Positions 15,628-24,713 are shown, counted from the stretch's first letter. The stretch is DNA of 64,000 bases from Anaerolineales bacterium (GCA_013360875.1 JABWAU010000003.1:33656-97655), one strand, 5' to 3'. The notes: generated by a model not told the origin, from the sequence alone. Made by a program: numbers and translations.

Positions 15628-16875
15628 ATGAACACAACCACTGGCAGGCTCCGTGACCTTGAGGGACGACAGAACCAGTTGCTTCGTCTCGTGGAATTGA
15701 GCGTGATCCTAAACTCGACCCTCGACCTGGATGAACTCCTCCAGCAGATCACCGCGACCGCGACCGAATTGTTGGACTGTGAAGCCTCGTCCATTTTGCT
15801 CTACGACGAAAAGAACCCGCGCCTGTATTTTGCCGCGGCGACCGGCTCGGACCCTGCCGAACTGGCGAAGATCCCCGTTCCCATCGAGGGGAGCCTTGCA
15901 GGGACGATCTTCCGCACCAACCAGCCGATGATCCTGAACAACGTCGAACAGGACCCGCGTCACTATTCCCTCGTTTCCGACAAGGTCAAATTCAAAACAA
16001 GATCGTTGCTCGGCGTTCCCATGCCGGTCAAAGACCGCACGATGGGCGTGCTGGAGGCGATCAACAAACGCGGCGGCGATTTCTCCGAGCGGGACGTGGC
16101 GATCCTGTCCGTCACTGCCGCGCACGCCGCCATCGCCATCAACAACGCGCGTTTATTGAAAGCGACCCAGCAGGCGTTGGAAAAGGTGAAGGAAACCAAC
16201 CAGATCAAAAGCAATTTTCTTTCCATCGCCTCCCACGAACTGCGGACTCCGCTCGGCATCATCATCGGGTATGCGACCTTTTTGCAGGAGGAGGCAAAGG
16301 ACGAACTCTCCGATCATGCCCAGCAGGTGTTGAACGCCGCCTCTCAAATGCGTTCCCTGCTCGACCAGATGAACAACCTCACTCTGCTCCAGGCAGACGA
16401 GATGGAGATGCGTCCCCGGAAGATTTCCATTCAGGATGTCTTGAACTTTGCCAGCGACGAGATCATGTACCCCGCGGCGAGGCGCAGCATGGAATTGACC
16501 TATGCCTTCCGCGACAATCCCATCTACGTCAACGTGGACCAGGAAAAGACGACTCTCGCGTTCGTCAATCTGCTCAACAACGCCATTCGTTTCTCACCCG
16601 AAGGAAGCCAGATTGTCATCGGCGCGACGGAACAGGGAGATGACGTGCTGGCTTGGGTGCAGGATCACGGCAACGGCATTCCCACAGATAAACTGCAAAA
16701 AGTGTTCGAGGAGTTCTACCAGATCGAACCGCCAAACACGCGCAGTTATGGCGGTCTGGGAATCGGGCTCACCATTGCAAAAGGCATCATCGAAATTCAG
16801 GGAGGGAAGATCTGGGCGGAGTCCGAGGGCCCCGGCAAAGGCTCGACCTTCAAAGTGACATTGCCAAAGGCATAA
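15628..16875 (+). CDS. GAF-domain sensor histidine kinase
   Basis: The 415-residue soluble kinase has a GAF sensor domain (about 25-175; it includes LLDCEASSILLYDEKNPRLYF and GVPMPVKDRTMGVLEAINK). A short coiled linker follows, then the HisKA dimerisation domain with phospho-acceptor His203 in SIASHELRTPLG, and a HATPase domain with N-box LLNNAIRFS, G1 DHGNGI and G2 GGLGIGLTIAKG. No transmembrane segment, so it senses a cytoplasmic cue. No response regulator gene is adjacent, making it an orphan. Length is normal. Confidence 0.93.
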   Translation: MNTTTGRLRDLEGRQNQLLRLVELSVILNSTLDLDELLQQITATATELLDCEASSILLYDEKNPRLYFAAATGSDPAELAKIPVPIEGSLAGTIFRTNQPMILNNVEQDPRHYSLVSDKVKFKTRSLLGVPMPVKDRTMGVLEAINKRGGDFSERDVAILSVTAAHAAIAINNARLLKATQQALEKVKETNQIKSNFLSIASHELRTPLGIIIGYATFLQEEAKDELSDHAQQVLNAASQMRSLLDQMNNLTLLQADEMEMRPRKISIQDVLNFASDEIMYPAARRSMELTYAFRDNPIYVNVDQEKTTLAFVNLLNNAIRFSPEGSQIVIGATEQGDDVLAWVQDHGNGIPTDKLQKVFEEFYQIEPPNTRSYGGLGIGLTIAKGIIEIQGGKIWAESEGPGKGSTFKVTLPKA

Positions 16876-16880
16876 ATATT

Positions 16881-16975
16881 GCGCTGGTCGAGTGGGGCGT
16901 TGCGGGGTTTCGATAAGGCTTGCACTACTCGATCGCCGCGCCGCCCGGCCGCCCGTATCGAGACCGAAATCAAAA
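16881..16975. repeat. Dispersed palindromic repeat (GGTCGAGTGG...GTATCGAGACC)
   Basis: The segment contains GCTGGTCGAGTGGGGCG, GGTTTCGATAAGGC and CCCGTATCGAGACCG, a variant of the 10.4-kb and 20.2-kb repeat. No gene is seen in this spacer. Confidence 0.6.
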
Positions 16976-16995
16976 GCGCCTCGTCTCTCGACAGG

Positions 16996-17037
16996 CGCTT
17001 ACTGTTTACTGATCACTGAAAACCGATCACTGGTCAT
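16996..17037. repeat. ACTGATCACTG-type repeat
   Basis: CTTACTGTTTACTGATCACTG and CCGATCACTGGTCATC are members of the same degenerate family as the tandem repeat at 26.4 kb and the intragenic copy in pyrD. It lies right after the dnaN stop codon. Confidence 0.55.
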
Positions 17038-18167
17038 CCCAAATGCATCGGCATGATCACATGCAGGAAGTCATCATCACCCACCGGCTTGACCACGCCC
17101 GGCGCGTTCGGCGCTGACGTTTCCAACGCGACGTTCGGGGTCCTAATTACTTCCAACGCTTCGCGCAGAAACTTCACGTTGAATGCGATCAGCAAGCCGC
17201 CGCCGTCCACCGTCGCTTCGACGATGGTCTCGTTCTTGCCCGTCTCCTCGGAAGTGGCGGAGATTTCCACCTCGCCGGGCTGCAACTCGCCTTGCGACGT
17301 TTTGATATTCAAGCGCGCCACGTTCGAACCTTCGCGGGCAAAGATCTCAGCCTGCTTGCACGCCTTCAATAAAGAGGCAGTCGAAACCAGCGTGCGCGAC
17401 TTGTACGAGCGCGGGATGATCTGCTGATAATCGGGGAATGTGCCGTCAATGAGTTGTGAGACCACTTCCACGTCCTTCACGCGGAAGATCACCTGTCCGC
17501 GTCCCTTCGGTAACACCATGTAGATCGGCTCCTCGCCGTCGGTGGCGACGCGCGCCAGTTCCTTCAATGCCTGGGCGGGAACGATCGCGGAAACAGGAGC
17601 AGGCGCGGGCGTGGCAAGAACCGCCTTCCGCACCGAGAGTCTGAATCCGTCCGCCGCCGCCATCGTCAGTTTATCCTTGTCCACCTGCACGAGCACGCCC
17701 ATCAACACGGGACGCGCCTCGTCGGTCGAAGCCGCGAACGCCACCTGATGTATCATCTCGCGGAAATCGCCGACATTGATCTGCACCGCGCCGTCGAGGT
17801 CGGGCACAGGCAGGGGCGGGAACTCCTGCGCGTCAATGCACTTGATGTCGTTCGTGGACGTGCCGCCGCGCACATTTAACGTCTGCGTTTGCAGATCGAG
17901 TTTCAAATTTACTTGATCGCCCGGAAGCGTGCCGATCAAATCAACGAATGTGCGCGCAGGAACGGTCGTCGAACCTTCCTCCTCGATGCGCGCCGGGATC
18001 CAGCACGTGATCCCCAATTCAAGGTTTGTGGCGGAAAGCCGCAAACGACCTTCATCGGTCGCGACCAGCACATTCGCCAGCACGGGCAGCGTACTGCGCG
18101 GTGAAACAGCCTTTGAAACAATTCCCAAACCACGGGCCAGATTTTCCTGAAGCACAGTCACTTTCAT
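17034..18167 (-). CDS. dnaN: DNA polymerase III beta subunit (sliding clamp)
   Basis: DnaN is the ring-shaped processivity clamp. The 377-residue protein is full length with three clamp domains; recognisable parts are the start MKVTVLQENLARGLGIVSKAV, NLELGITCWIPA, VRGGTSTNDIKCIDAQEFPPLP, FAASTDEARPVLMGVLV, GFRLSVRKA and the C-terminal VIMPMHLG close to the usual MPMR ending. The ATG at 18167 is preceded by GAGGAG. Neither dnaA nor recF is adjacent, so the classic dnaA-dnaN-recF order is broken or lies elsewhere, but two parS-like sites about 5 kb away hint at an origin-proximal region. Confidence 0.97.
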   Translation of the reverse strand: MKVTVLQENLARGLGIVSKAVSPRSTLPVLANVLVATDEGRLRLSATNLELGITCWIPARIEEEGSTTVPARTFVDLIGTLPGDQVNLKLDLQTQTLNVRGGTSTNDIKCIDAQEFPPLPVPDLDGAVQINVGDFREMIHQVAFAASTDEARPVLMGVLVQVDKDKLTMAAADGFRLSVRKAVLATPAPAPVSAIVPAQALKELARVATDGEEPIYMVLPKGRGQVIFRVKDVEVVSQLIDGTFPDYQQIIPRSYKSRTLVSTASLLKACKQAEIFAREGSNVARLNIKTSQGELQPGEVEISATSEETGKNETIVEATVDGGGLLIAFNVKFLREALEVIRTPNVALETSAPNAPGVVKPVGDDDFLHVIMPMHLG

Positions 18168-18219
18168 GGCGCGTCTCCTCGATTATTGATGATAGCCCAC
18201 ATATTTTACATCATAAACA

Positions 18220-18250
18220 AGTGACAGTCACTCTAAAAGCGACTGTCGCT
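18220..18250 (-). terminator. Hairpin terminator after the DUF5671 gene
   Basis: AGTGACAGTC (18220-18229) pairs with GACTGTCGCT (18241-18250) with one mismatch. On the minus strand TTGTTT follows. It lies between the DUF5671 stop and dnaN. Confidence 0.55.
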
Positions 18251-18255
18251 TCACG

Positions 18256-20142
18256 CTAAAAACCTGCAACCAGCGATATGCCAAACGCCAGCAACATCAA
18301 CAACAACTGCAAAGCGAACAACGCCGCAAAGATATACGCCACAACCGTCCACGCCGAACGTGTCGGTTTCTTCTTTTGGATTTCCTGGCCCTCCGCCAGC
18401 CTCTGCACCGATTCCGCCGCCTGTGCCGCGTCCTCCGCCCACAGGAGATTCTGCGCCTCATTCTGGACGATGATCCTGTTTCCGCCAAATGAGCGGATCC
18501 ACGCCGGAGCATCCACTGCCACATCTCCGCCGACGATGAGCGCGCCAAAATCGCCCTCCGGTTTTTCGGCGGGAGTTGTGACCGTCACCTGCATCTTCGA
18601 TCCTGATTTCAACAGCGCGGCTTTGACTGAATCCACGATCCCATCACCCGAATCGACGATCAACACGGAAAAGACGCTTTGCTTCTCCGCCAGCGAATCC
18701 GCCATGGAGGCGCCGTCCGCGCGCAAAACGTTCAAATGATAGATCAACACCACACCGAACAGGAACAGCAACTGGATGGTATTAAGCAGGTCGTTTACGA
18801 AGTTGCTTCCCGCGTCGCCGGTCAACGCCACGCGGATGAGTTGATAGACCAGTCCCACCGCCGTCGCCATCCCGCCGATGACCGAGGCGAACAACGCAAG
18901 ATAAAGATATGTCTTTCGCAAAACAGACCTTCGCGCGTGGTCTCCCACCTCTCCGACAACCAGAGCCTCCGCCTGCATCGGACGCCACGTCATCAACCAA
19001 AGAGGCAGACCGACAATAAGGGACGAGATCGCCGAGGCAAGGCTGTTGGAATCGCCCATGAGAAACGACCTGCTTGTTGCAACGTCTATGATGAACGAAA
19101 GCAGCGTCGCAACGCCCACGAATGAAACGACCAGACCGATGAACGCAAGGATGTAGTTATACAGTCGCTTCATCCCTGTCTGGCGCACTTTGTCGCCGAT
19201 GGCTTCGATGTGACGGTTCAGCCAGTGACCGTAATACGCCCAGATCAACCCCAGCGGCACGCCGACCGAGATCGGTCCGCCGAGTTGATGAACGAAATAT
19301 TGGAGAGTCCAGTCCGCGCCGAGCAGGCGTGTGACGAGGATATTCACTGTCATGGATGAAGCCGTCACTACGGTGATGACTCCGCCGAGGGCAAGCAGGT
19401 AGAGAATGCCGAGGCGTAGATTCGAGCCCATTTCCGCGGGATCAGCCAGGGAGTCCTGAATGACGCGCCACGAATACACCCACACCGGAGTCCCGACCAC
19501 GAGCAACGCCGTCCCATTGACGACGACCTCGCGTCCCAGTTCTCCCAACACATCGCCGGGGATGTAGATGAGGAAACGCAGGATCTGTTGCGTACCGAAG
19601 ACGGTCATCAACAATCCATAAAGCATCCAGATATAGCGATACAGACGACGGACTTCGGAGAAATTTTCCTGATCTTTGAGCGTTCCCCACTCGGCGCGCA
19701 GGACGTTCCAGAAATACGCCGCGACGATCCCGTTCATGAGGATCGCGATCAGGTTATCGGCGAGGGTCTGGTTCCTGAACGCGCTGAAGGCACGCGCAAC
19801 CCCAAGCCCCGCGCTTTGGACGAGGGCGCGGTCAAGGAACGATAATAAGTTCTGCACAACGGGAATGAGCGTGGCGAGCAGGATCGCATACAGGAAGACC
19901 GCGCGTAATGTCGCCTCTTTCTCCTCCTCTTCACGCGCGGATGTCCTCTGCGCCCACAGCCAATGGACGAGGAAGATCGGCACGCCGACGAGAATCAGAG
20001 CAAGCGCTTGCGCCAGCGCGTCCGCCCCGCCGGAGATGGTTCGATCCACAATGGAGCGGAGCAGACCGATCAGCCCCCACACAACCACCTCGACACTGAT
20101 GAATGCGACGAGGTAAAAATAAAGGCGGCGGATGGATTTCAT
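18256..20142 (-). CDS. DUF5671 multi-repeat membrane protein with C-terminal soluble domain
   Basis: This 628-residue protein consists of repeated modules of about 85-110 residues of the DUF5671 type, each starting with a similar helix: RRLYFYLVAFISVEVVVWGL, RRLYRYIWMLYGLLMTVFG, LRLGILYLLALGGVITVV, KRLYNYILAFIGLVVSFVG and RKTYLYLALFASVIGGMA. Each module contains about four helices including the G(V/T/L)P(I/V/L)(W/F)xxxW type turn. A Rossmann-like soluble stretch (about 500-585; VFSVLIVDSGDGIVDSVKAAL, IVGGDVAV) and a last helix follow. ATG at 20142 has a GGAAAG upstream; the longer frame from 20295 is translated repeat DNA. Function unknown. Confidence 0.82.
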   Translation of the reverse strand: MKSIRRLYFYLVAFISVEVVVWGLIGLLRSIVDRTISGGADALAQALALILVGVPIFLVHWLWAQRTSAREEEEKEATLRAVFLYAILLATLIPVVQNLLSFLDRALVQSAGLGVARAFSAFRNQTLADNLIAILMNGIVAAYFWNVLRAEWGTLKDQENFSEVRRLYRYIWMLYGLLMTVFGTQQILRFLIYIPGDVLGELGREVVVNGTALLVVGTPVWVYSWRVIQDSLADPAEMGSNLRLGILYLLALGGVITVVTASSMTVNILVTRLLGADWTLQYFVHQLGGPISVGVPLGLIWAYYGHWLNRHIEAIGDKVRQTGMKRLYNYILAFIGLVVSFVGVATLLSFIIDVATSRSFLMGDSNSLASAISSLIVGLPLWLMTWRPMQAEALVVGEVGDHARRSVLRKTYLYLALFASVIGGMATAVGLVYQLIRVALTGDAGSNFVNDLLNTIQLLFLFGVVLIYHLNVLRADGASMADSLAEKQSVFSVLIVDSGDGIVDSVKAALLKSGSKMQVTVTTPAEKPEGDFGALIVGGDVAVDAPAWIRSFGGNRIIVQNEAQNLLWAEDAAQAAESVQRLAEGQEIQKKKPTRSAWTVVAYIFAALFALQLLLMLLAFGISLVAGF

Positions 20143-20155
20143 ATGACTTCTTTCC

Positions 20156-20330
20156 GTCATTGCGAGGAAGGCTGGTGGTTGAGCAGACACGAGCAATAGC
20201 GAGTGACGTATCGAAACCACAGCCTGACGAAGCAATCCCCTCGTCGTGTTGGAGATTACTTCGGGCTGTGGTCTCGGTATGAGCGAGAAAAGCACTCGCT
20301 CTACTCGACCACCAGCCCTCGCAACGACAT
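20156..20330. repeat. Composite dispersed repeat
   Basis: Outer ends GTCATTGCGAGGAAGGC and CTCGCAACGACAT are complementary. Inside are GGTTGAGCAGACACGAGC, GTATCGAAACCACAGCC, CGAAGCAATCCCC, GAGATTACTTCGG, GGTCTCGGTATGAG and CTCTACTCGACCACC. It is thus a GTCATTGCGAG element nested with a GGTTGAG...GTATCGAAACC element, about 170 bp. Confidence 0.7.
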
Positions 20331-20332
20331 AT

Positions 20333-20809
20333 TCATGGCTTCGGAGGCTCCGAATACCAACTGTAGTCCCAGAAGTTATAGGCGGGCATGAACGATATCT
20401 TCCATGCGCCGTTTTGCCTCACCAGGATGGCGCGCTGTGTATCGCGGTAGCCCGAAGAAAACGGATCGCCGGGGTTATAGATCTGCGTCACCTCCACCGA
20501 GGCTTCATCCCCGCTGATCTCCGATACGCCTATATCCACAGCCGCGTTCCCGGGGTTCGCATACCCGTTCAAAAACGGACGCCTGAACTCCTCGTACGTC
20601 GGCTTGTACTCAACGTCCGCGAGATAACCGTAAGCCTTCTCGTAATCCCTGTTGATCAAAGCCAGGACGTAATTGTGAACGACGCCCTCGGGCGCGTCAT
20701 CCGAAACATAGGTCAGCGCATCCTGCCGTGTGAAAAAGACAGCCAGCGCAATCACCACCAAAACCCCGATGCCGATCAAAATGCCTGTCAAAAAACGGTC
20801 CTGTTTCAT
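20333..20809 (-). CDS. Membrane-anchored protein with NTF2-like extracytoplasmic domain
   Basis: The 158-residue protein has one N-terminal membrane anchor (FLTGILIGIGVLVVIALAVFF, residues 6-26). It continues with an extracytoplasmic alpha-beta domain that looks NTF2/SnoaL-like: helix VVHNYVLALINRDYEKAYGYL, strands VDIGVSEISGDEASVEVTQIYNP, and RAILVRQNGAWKIS, the typical LVRQNGxWKI hairpin of DUF4878/lumazine-binding-like domains. Substrate unknown. The start at 20809 follows GGAGG; the 114-bp upstream extension is rejected. It is divergent from the ParB-Usp gene. Confidence 0.75.
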   Translation of the reverse strand: MKQDRFLTGILIGIGVLVVIALAVFFTRQDALTYVSDDAPEGVVHNYVLALINRDYEKAYGYLADVEYKPTYEEFRRPFLNGYANPGNAAVDIGVSEISGDEASVEVTQIYNPGDPFSSGYRDTQRAILVRQNGAWKISFMPAYNFWDYSWYSEPPKP

Positions 20810-20948
20810 GAACGCCTCCGATGTTCGATTTGATTGTAGTGGTTTTGAGACGAAAATACAAGCGGGGAAGTTTCCCGCCGCTTGAAACGACGCCCCATTC
20901 CCTGTATACTCGACCTGCCGCAAAGAGATTCACCTCATCGTTTGTGCC

Positions 20949-22613
20949 ATGTCCCTGAATCCCCACCGCTTTCAATCCGCCATTCACGACTTCCAGTCCG
21001 CGCGCCAGCGTGCCGCCGTGCAGGAGGTCCTCGCGCTCGTTACGGGAAAATCGGCGCGGCTCCTTTCGTATGACGACGTGGCGCAAAAATTGAAACTGCG
21101 CGCCCGTTCCGAACGAGGCATCCAAAACATCCCGCTCGACGCCATCGTGGGAAGCGTGGGACGTTACACCGATTTCACGCGCACCTTCCTGCCTCGCCGC
21201 GTGGAGGATCAACACCGCTGGGCGGGGGTCAAAACAGCCATGGAAAAGGGCGAAGGCTTGCCTCCCATAGAGGTCTATAAGGTCGGAGAGGTGTATTTCG
21301 TGGTGGACGGCAATCACCGCGTCTCGGTTGCGCGGCAGGAGGGTTTCAAAACCATCGAAGCGCGCGTCATCGAATACAAAACCGACGTGCAACTCACGCC
21401 CGACGTCCAGCCCGACGACCTGATCATCAAAGCCGAATACGCCAACTTCCTCAAAGAAACGCGCATCCACGAGATGCGCCCCAACGTGGATCTGAGCGTC
21501 ACCACCTGCTGCCAGTACGAAAAGTTGACGGAGCAGATTCGCGCAAGCCGGGAACTGTTACAGGAAGAGAGCGGGCAGGATGTCACGCTTCAGGACTCCG
21601 CCGCGTACTGGTACGACAACCTCTACCTTCCTCTTGCCGAAGCCATCCGCGACCGCGGCTTGCTGCGCTGGTTCCCTGGCCGCACCAGCACCGATTTATA
21701 CATCTGGATCTCGGAGAACCGCGCCGCGCTCGAAAAAGAACTGGGGTGGGAGATCCAGTCCGATGCCGCCGCGACAGATTTGATTTTGGAAAGAAGCGTC
21801 AAATCCAAGACCGGCAGTTGGCGCAGGGCAAGGACTATCGCACGGTACACAGAACGTCTCTTTGCCGACATCCTCGTCCCATTGAGTGGATACGCCGAGA
21901 GTTGGGATGCGCTCGACCAAGCCATTCTCATTGCCCAACGCGAGAACGCCAAACTGCACGGCTTGCACATTGTGGAAACAAAGGATGAAGCGGAAAGCCC
22001 GAATGCGCTGGGAGTCAAAAAACGATTCGACCAAACCTGCGAAGATGCAGGCGTGAATGGGACTCTGGCGATTGACGTGGGCGATATCACAAACAGGATC
22101 TGCGAGCGCGCCGTATTGACCGACCTGATCGTGGTGAAGATCACGAACCCGCCGGGCGCGGGTGTTTCTGCATTATCCTCCCCGTTCCGCACGATCATCG
22201 GGAAATCTTCCCGCCCGCTGGTGACCGTTCCGTCCCGGGCGTCCCAATTCAAACGCGCGTTGCTGGCTTTCGATGGCACAGACCGTTCGAAGGAGGCTCT
22301 GTTCGTCGCCACTTATTTCGCCGAGATGTGGAAAACCGAATTGATCGTGTTCACCGCACTGGATGGCAGGAGGGTAACGGCGGAAACGCAGGAGTACGTC
22401 CGCCGCTATCTCGAACTTCACGAAGTGGAGACGGAATACATCCTCAGCGAACGCGGCGCAATGGACGCTCTAAAGCAGGCTATCGAGGAACGGGTCGCGG
22501 ACCTGGTCTTCATGGGCAGCCACGGCGGAACCGTGCTTCAACGGGTCTTCGTCGGCAGCGCGCTGGATTACATGTTACGGGAATCGAAGGTTCCCCTTTT
22601 CGTTTGCCGTTGA
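20949..22613 (+). CDS. ParB-like N-terminal domain fused to universal stress protein domains
   Basis: The 554-residue protein has an N-terminal ParB/sulfiredoxin-like domain. Its signs are IPLDAIVGSVGR, RRVEDQHRWAGVKTAMEKG, LPPIEVYKVGEVYFVVDGNHRVSVARQEG (about 99-127). A linker domain containing two adjacent Cys (TTCCQYE) follows, then two Usp domains: about 295-420 (ADILVPLSGYAESWDALDQAI) and 425-554 (RALLAFDGTDRSKEALFVATY, ending LVFMGSHGG... VPLFVCR). The second has the G(S/T)xG nucleotide-binding loop as MGSHGGTVLQRVFVGS, so ATP binding is plausible. TATACT lies near 20905. It may link stress sensing to DNA or nucleotide chemistry, but activity is unknown. Confidence 0.85.
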   Translation: MSLNPHRFQSAIHDFQSARQRAAVQEVLALVTGKSARLLSYDDVAQKLKLRARSERGIQNIPLDAIVGSVGRYTDFTRTFLPRRVEDQHRWAGVKTAMEKGEGLPPIEVYKVGEVYFVVDGNHRVSVARQEGFKTIEARVIEYKTDVQLTPDVQPDDLIIKAEYANFLKETRIHEMRPNVDLSVTTCCQYEKLTEQIRASRELLQEESGQDVTLQDSAAYWYDNLYLPLAEAIRDRGLLRWFPGRTSTDLYIWISENRAALEKELGWEIQSDAAATDLILERSVKSKTGSWRRARTIARYTERLFADILVPLSGYAESWDALDQAILIAQRENAKLHGLHIVETKDEAESPNALGVKKRFDQTCEDAGVNGTLAIDVGDITNRICERAVLTDLIVVKITNPPGAGVSALSSPFRTIIGKSSRPLVTVPSRASQFKRALLAFDGTDRSKEALFVATYFAEMWKTELIVFTALDGRRVTAETQEYVRRYLELHEVETEYILSERGAMDALKQAIEERVADLVFMGSHGGTVLQRVFVGSALDYMLRESKVPLFVCR

Positions 22614-22657
22614 CAAAACGTCCCGAACTTCCAGAAAGCTTTTGCCTCGTGCTTTCG

Positions 22658-22680
22658 GTATTCACCTTCGGAATACCTCC
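22658..22680 (+). terminator. Hairpin after the ParB-Usp gene
   Basis: GGTATTC and GAATACC, separated by 7 nt, form a stem about 45 bp after the stop. The T-run is short (CTCCT), so termination is uncertain. Confidence 0.4.
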
Positions 22681-22724
22681 TAGGATGCCTGCTTGAATTT
22701 GATATACTTCATTCGCCTTACAAA

Positions 22725-22780
22725 GTAATGCGACACGCTTCGCAGTGTCGCTGTTCTGTAAAGGCGACATAAACTTCGCG
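22725..22780. repeat. GCGACA-type paired palindrome, copy 1, in the pepF leader
   Basis: TGCGACACGCTTCGCAGTGTCGC forms a 7-bp hairpin and is followed by AAAGGCGACATAAACTTCG and CGCTAC. Copy 2 at 62.65 kb has the same order with different loop bases. A TATACT at about 22702-22707 lies upstream, so this copy is probably transcribed as part of the pepF 5' UTR. Confidence 0.6.
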
Positions 22781-22809
22781 CTACACACAATTTCACAAGG
22801 AGCAAACCC

Positions 22810-24612
22810 ATGACCGCTTCCGCCCCCCGCTGGGATATGACCAACGTCTATCCCTCGCTCGATTCGAAACAATTCAAGAACGCCGTTAAAAAATACCAGT
22901 CCTCCCTCGACGAACTGGAAGCCTTCTTCAAGAAAGCCAGCAAAGCCGACTCAAAAACCGACCCGAAGAAACTCGGCAAACTGCTTGGTGAATCGGTGGA
23001 TCGTTTCAACGCGCTCTATGAACTGGCAGGCACCATCAACCCCTACATCCATGCCTTCGTCACCACCAATTCGCGCGACAAGGAAGCCATGCGCGCCCTC
23101 TCAGAATTCGAGCAGATGTCGGTGAAGGCGAATATTCTTGAAACAAGATTCAGGGCGTGGGTCGGCAAATTGGGCAAAGCCGCCGTCAAAAAAGCCGCCA
23201 AGACAAATGCTTCGGCAAAGGCGCACGAGTTTGCCCTGCTCGAAAACGCCGAACAAGCCAAATACCTGATGAGCGAAGCCGAAGAAGCCCTCGCCGCCGA
23301 ACTCACCTTGAGCGGCGGCAATGCCTTCGGCAAACTTCAGGGAACGGTCACCTCGCAAATGACGGTGGATTTTGAACTGGACGGCAAAGTGCAAAAACTG
23401 CCCATGCCCGCTCTCATCAACCTGCGCTCCCATCCCGATGAAGCCACCCGCCGCCGCGCGTACGAAGCCGAGAACAAAGCCTGGGAGGAGGTAAAGGAAG
23501 TTTTAGCGGCGTGCATGAACGGGGTCAAGGGTGAAACGCTCACGCTTGATAAAAAACGCGGACGGGAAGACGCCATCCACGCCTCGCTCGACTTCGCCCG
23601 CATTGACCGCGCCACCCTCGAAGCCATGCTCGGCGCGATGAAAGATTCCTTCCCCATGTTCCGCCGCTACTTCCAACACAAAGCCAAACTGCTCGGCAAG
23701 GAAAAACTCGCCTGGTGGGATGTCTTTGCTCCGATGGGCAAGACCGACAAGGTCTATTCGTGGGACGAAGCGCGCGATTTCATCGTTGCCAACTTCAACA
23801 AATTCTCTCCCGAACTGGGGGCGTTTGCCCAGCGCGCCTTCGACAACCGCTGGATTGATGGTGAACAACGCGAAGGGAAACGCGGCGGCGCGTTCTGCAT
23901 GGGCGTGGAAGGGGTGAAGGAAAGCCGCATCCTGAGCAACTTCGACGGCTCGTTCGACCAGGTCAGCACGCTGGCGCATGAACTCGGTCATGCCTTCCAC
24001 AACGAGTGCGCCTGGCAGGCGGGCAAGACCCCCATTCAGCAAAACACGCCCATGACGCTGGCGGAAACCGCCTCCATCATGTGCGAGACCATCGTCACCG
24101 AAGCCGTGCTAGCGCAAGCCACCGATCCGCAGGAGATTTTGGCTGTGCTGGAAGCGCAGATGAACAACGCATCGCAGGTGGTCGTGGACATCTACTCGCG
24201 CTACCTGTTCGAGAAGGAAGTCTTCGAGCGCCGCGCCAAAGCCGAACTCTCCTCCGACGAACTGTGCGAGATCATGGAACGCGCCCAGAAAGCCACCTAC
24301 GGCGATGGGCTCGATGAGAGGTACCTGCAAAAATTCATGTGGACGTGGAAACCGCATTACTACTCCAGCGGCTTCTCGTTCTACAACTACCCGTATGCCT
24401 TCGGTCTTCTCTTTGGCACGGGCTTGTATGCCATCTACCAGAAGCGCGGCGCGGACTTCGTCCCGGAATACAAGCAACTTCTCGCCTCCACCGGCGAAGC
24501 GCGCGCGGCGGACCTCGCCGACAAATTCGGCATCAACATCCGCACCAAAAAATTCTGGGCAGACAGCCTCGCCATCATCGGCAGGCGCGTGGATCGGTAT
24601 TGCCAGTTGTAG
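22810..24612 (+). CDS. pepF: M3-family oligoendopeptidase (PepF/M3)
   Basis: This 600-residue cytoplasmic zinc metallopeptidase cleaves oligopeptides. The catalytic site HELGHAFH lies at about residues 390-397, with the third zinc ligand Glu in TLAETASIMCE (about 418-428), the normal M3 spacing. The N-terminal helical domain (YPSLDSKQFKNAVKKYQSS) and the C-terminal FSFYNYPYAFGLLFGTGLYA block are typical of PepF. The ATG follows AAGGAG. No partner gene is co-transcribed; a repeat-rich spacer follows. Confidence 0.96.
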   Translation: MTASAPRWDMTNVYPSLDSKQFKNAVKKYQSSLDELEAFFKKASKADSKTDPKKLGKLLGESVDRFNALYELAGTINPYIHAFVTTNSRDKEAMRALSEFEQMSVKANILETRFRAWVGKLGKAAVKKAAKTNASAKAHEFALLENAEQAKYLMSEAEEALAAELTLSGGNAFGKLQGTVTSQMTVDFELDGKVQKLPMPALINLRSHPDEATRRRAYEAENKAWEEVKEVLAACMNGVKGETLTLDKKRGREDAIHASLDFARIDRATLEAMLGAMKDSFPMFRRYFQHKAKLLGKEKLAWWDVFAPMGKTDKVYSWDEARDFIVANFNKFSPELGAFAQRAFDNRWIDGEQREGKRGGAFCMGVEGVKESRILSNFDGSFDQVSTLAHELGHAFHNECAWQAGKTPIQQNTPMTLAETASIMCETIVTEAVLAQATDPQEILAVLEAQMNNASQVVVDIYSRYLFEKEVFERRAKAELSSDELCEIMERAQKATYGDGLDERYLQKFMWTWKPHYYSSGFSFYNYPYAFGLLFGTGLYAIYQKRGADFVPEYKQLLASTGEARAADLADKFGINIRTKKFWADSLAIIGRRVDRYCQL

Positions 24613-24613
24613 G

Positions 24614-24706
24614 AAGGCGAACGTACACAAGGACGTAAGTACACACTAGGTAAACAGGTGTGTACCTGCTTACCTGTATACCTCTGTTACTTGTTTACCC
24701 ATTTAT
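24614..24706. repeat. Degenerate tandem repeat (GTACACAAG family), copy 2
   Basis: GTACACAAGGACGTAAGTACAC, AGGTAAACAGGTGTGTACC and TTACCTGTATACC form a fold-back region like the pdxS-pdxT spacer at 7.8 kb. No gene is seen in it. Confidence 0.65.
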
Positions 24707-24713
24707 TTATACC

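Noticed and set aside
17034..18255. oriC next to dnaN
   Set aside because: I saw no cluster of DnaA boxes, no AT-rich unwinding region and no dnaA; only the parS-like sites support origin proximity.
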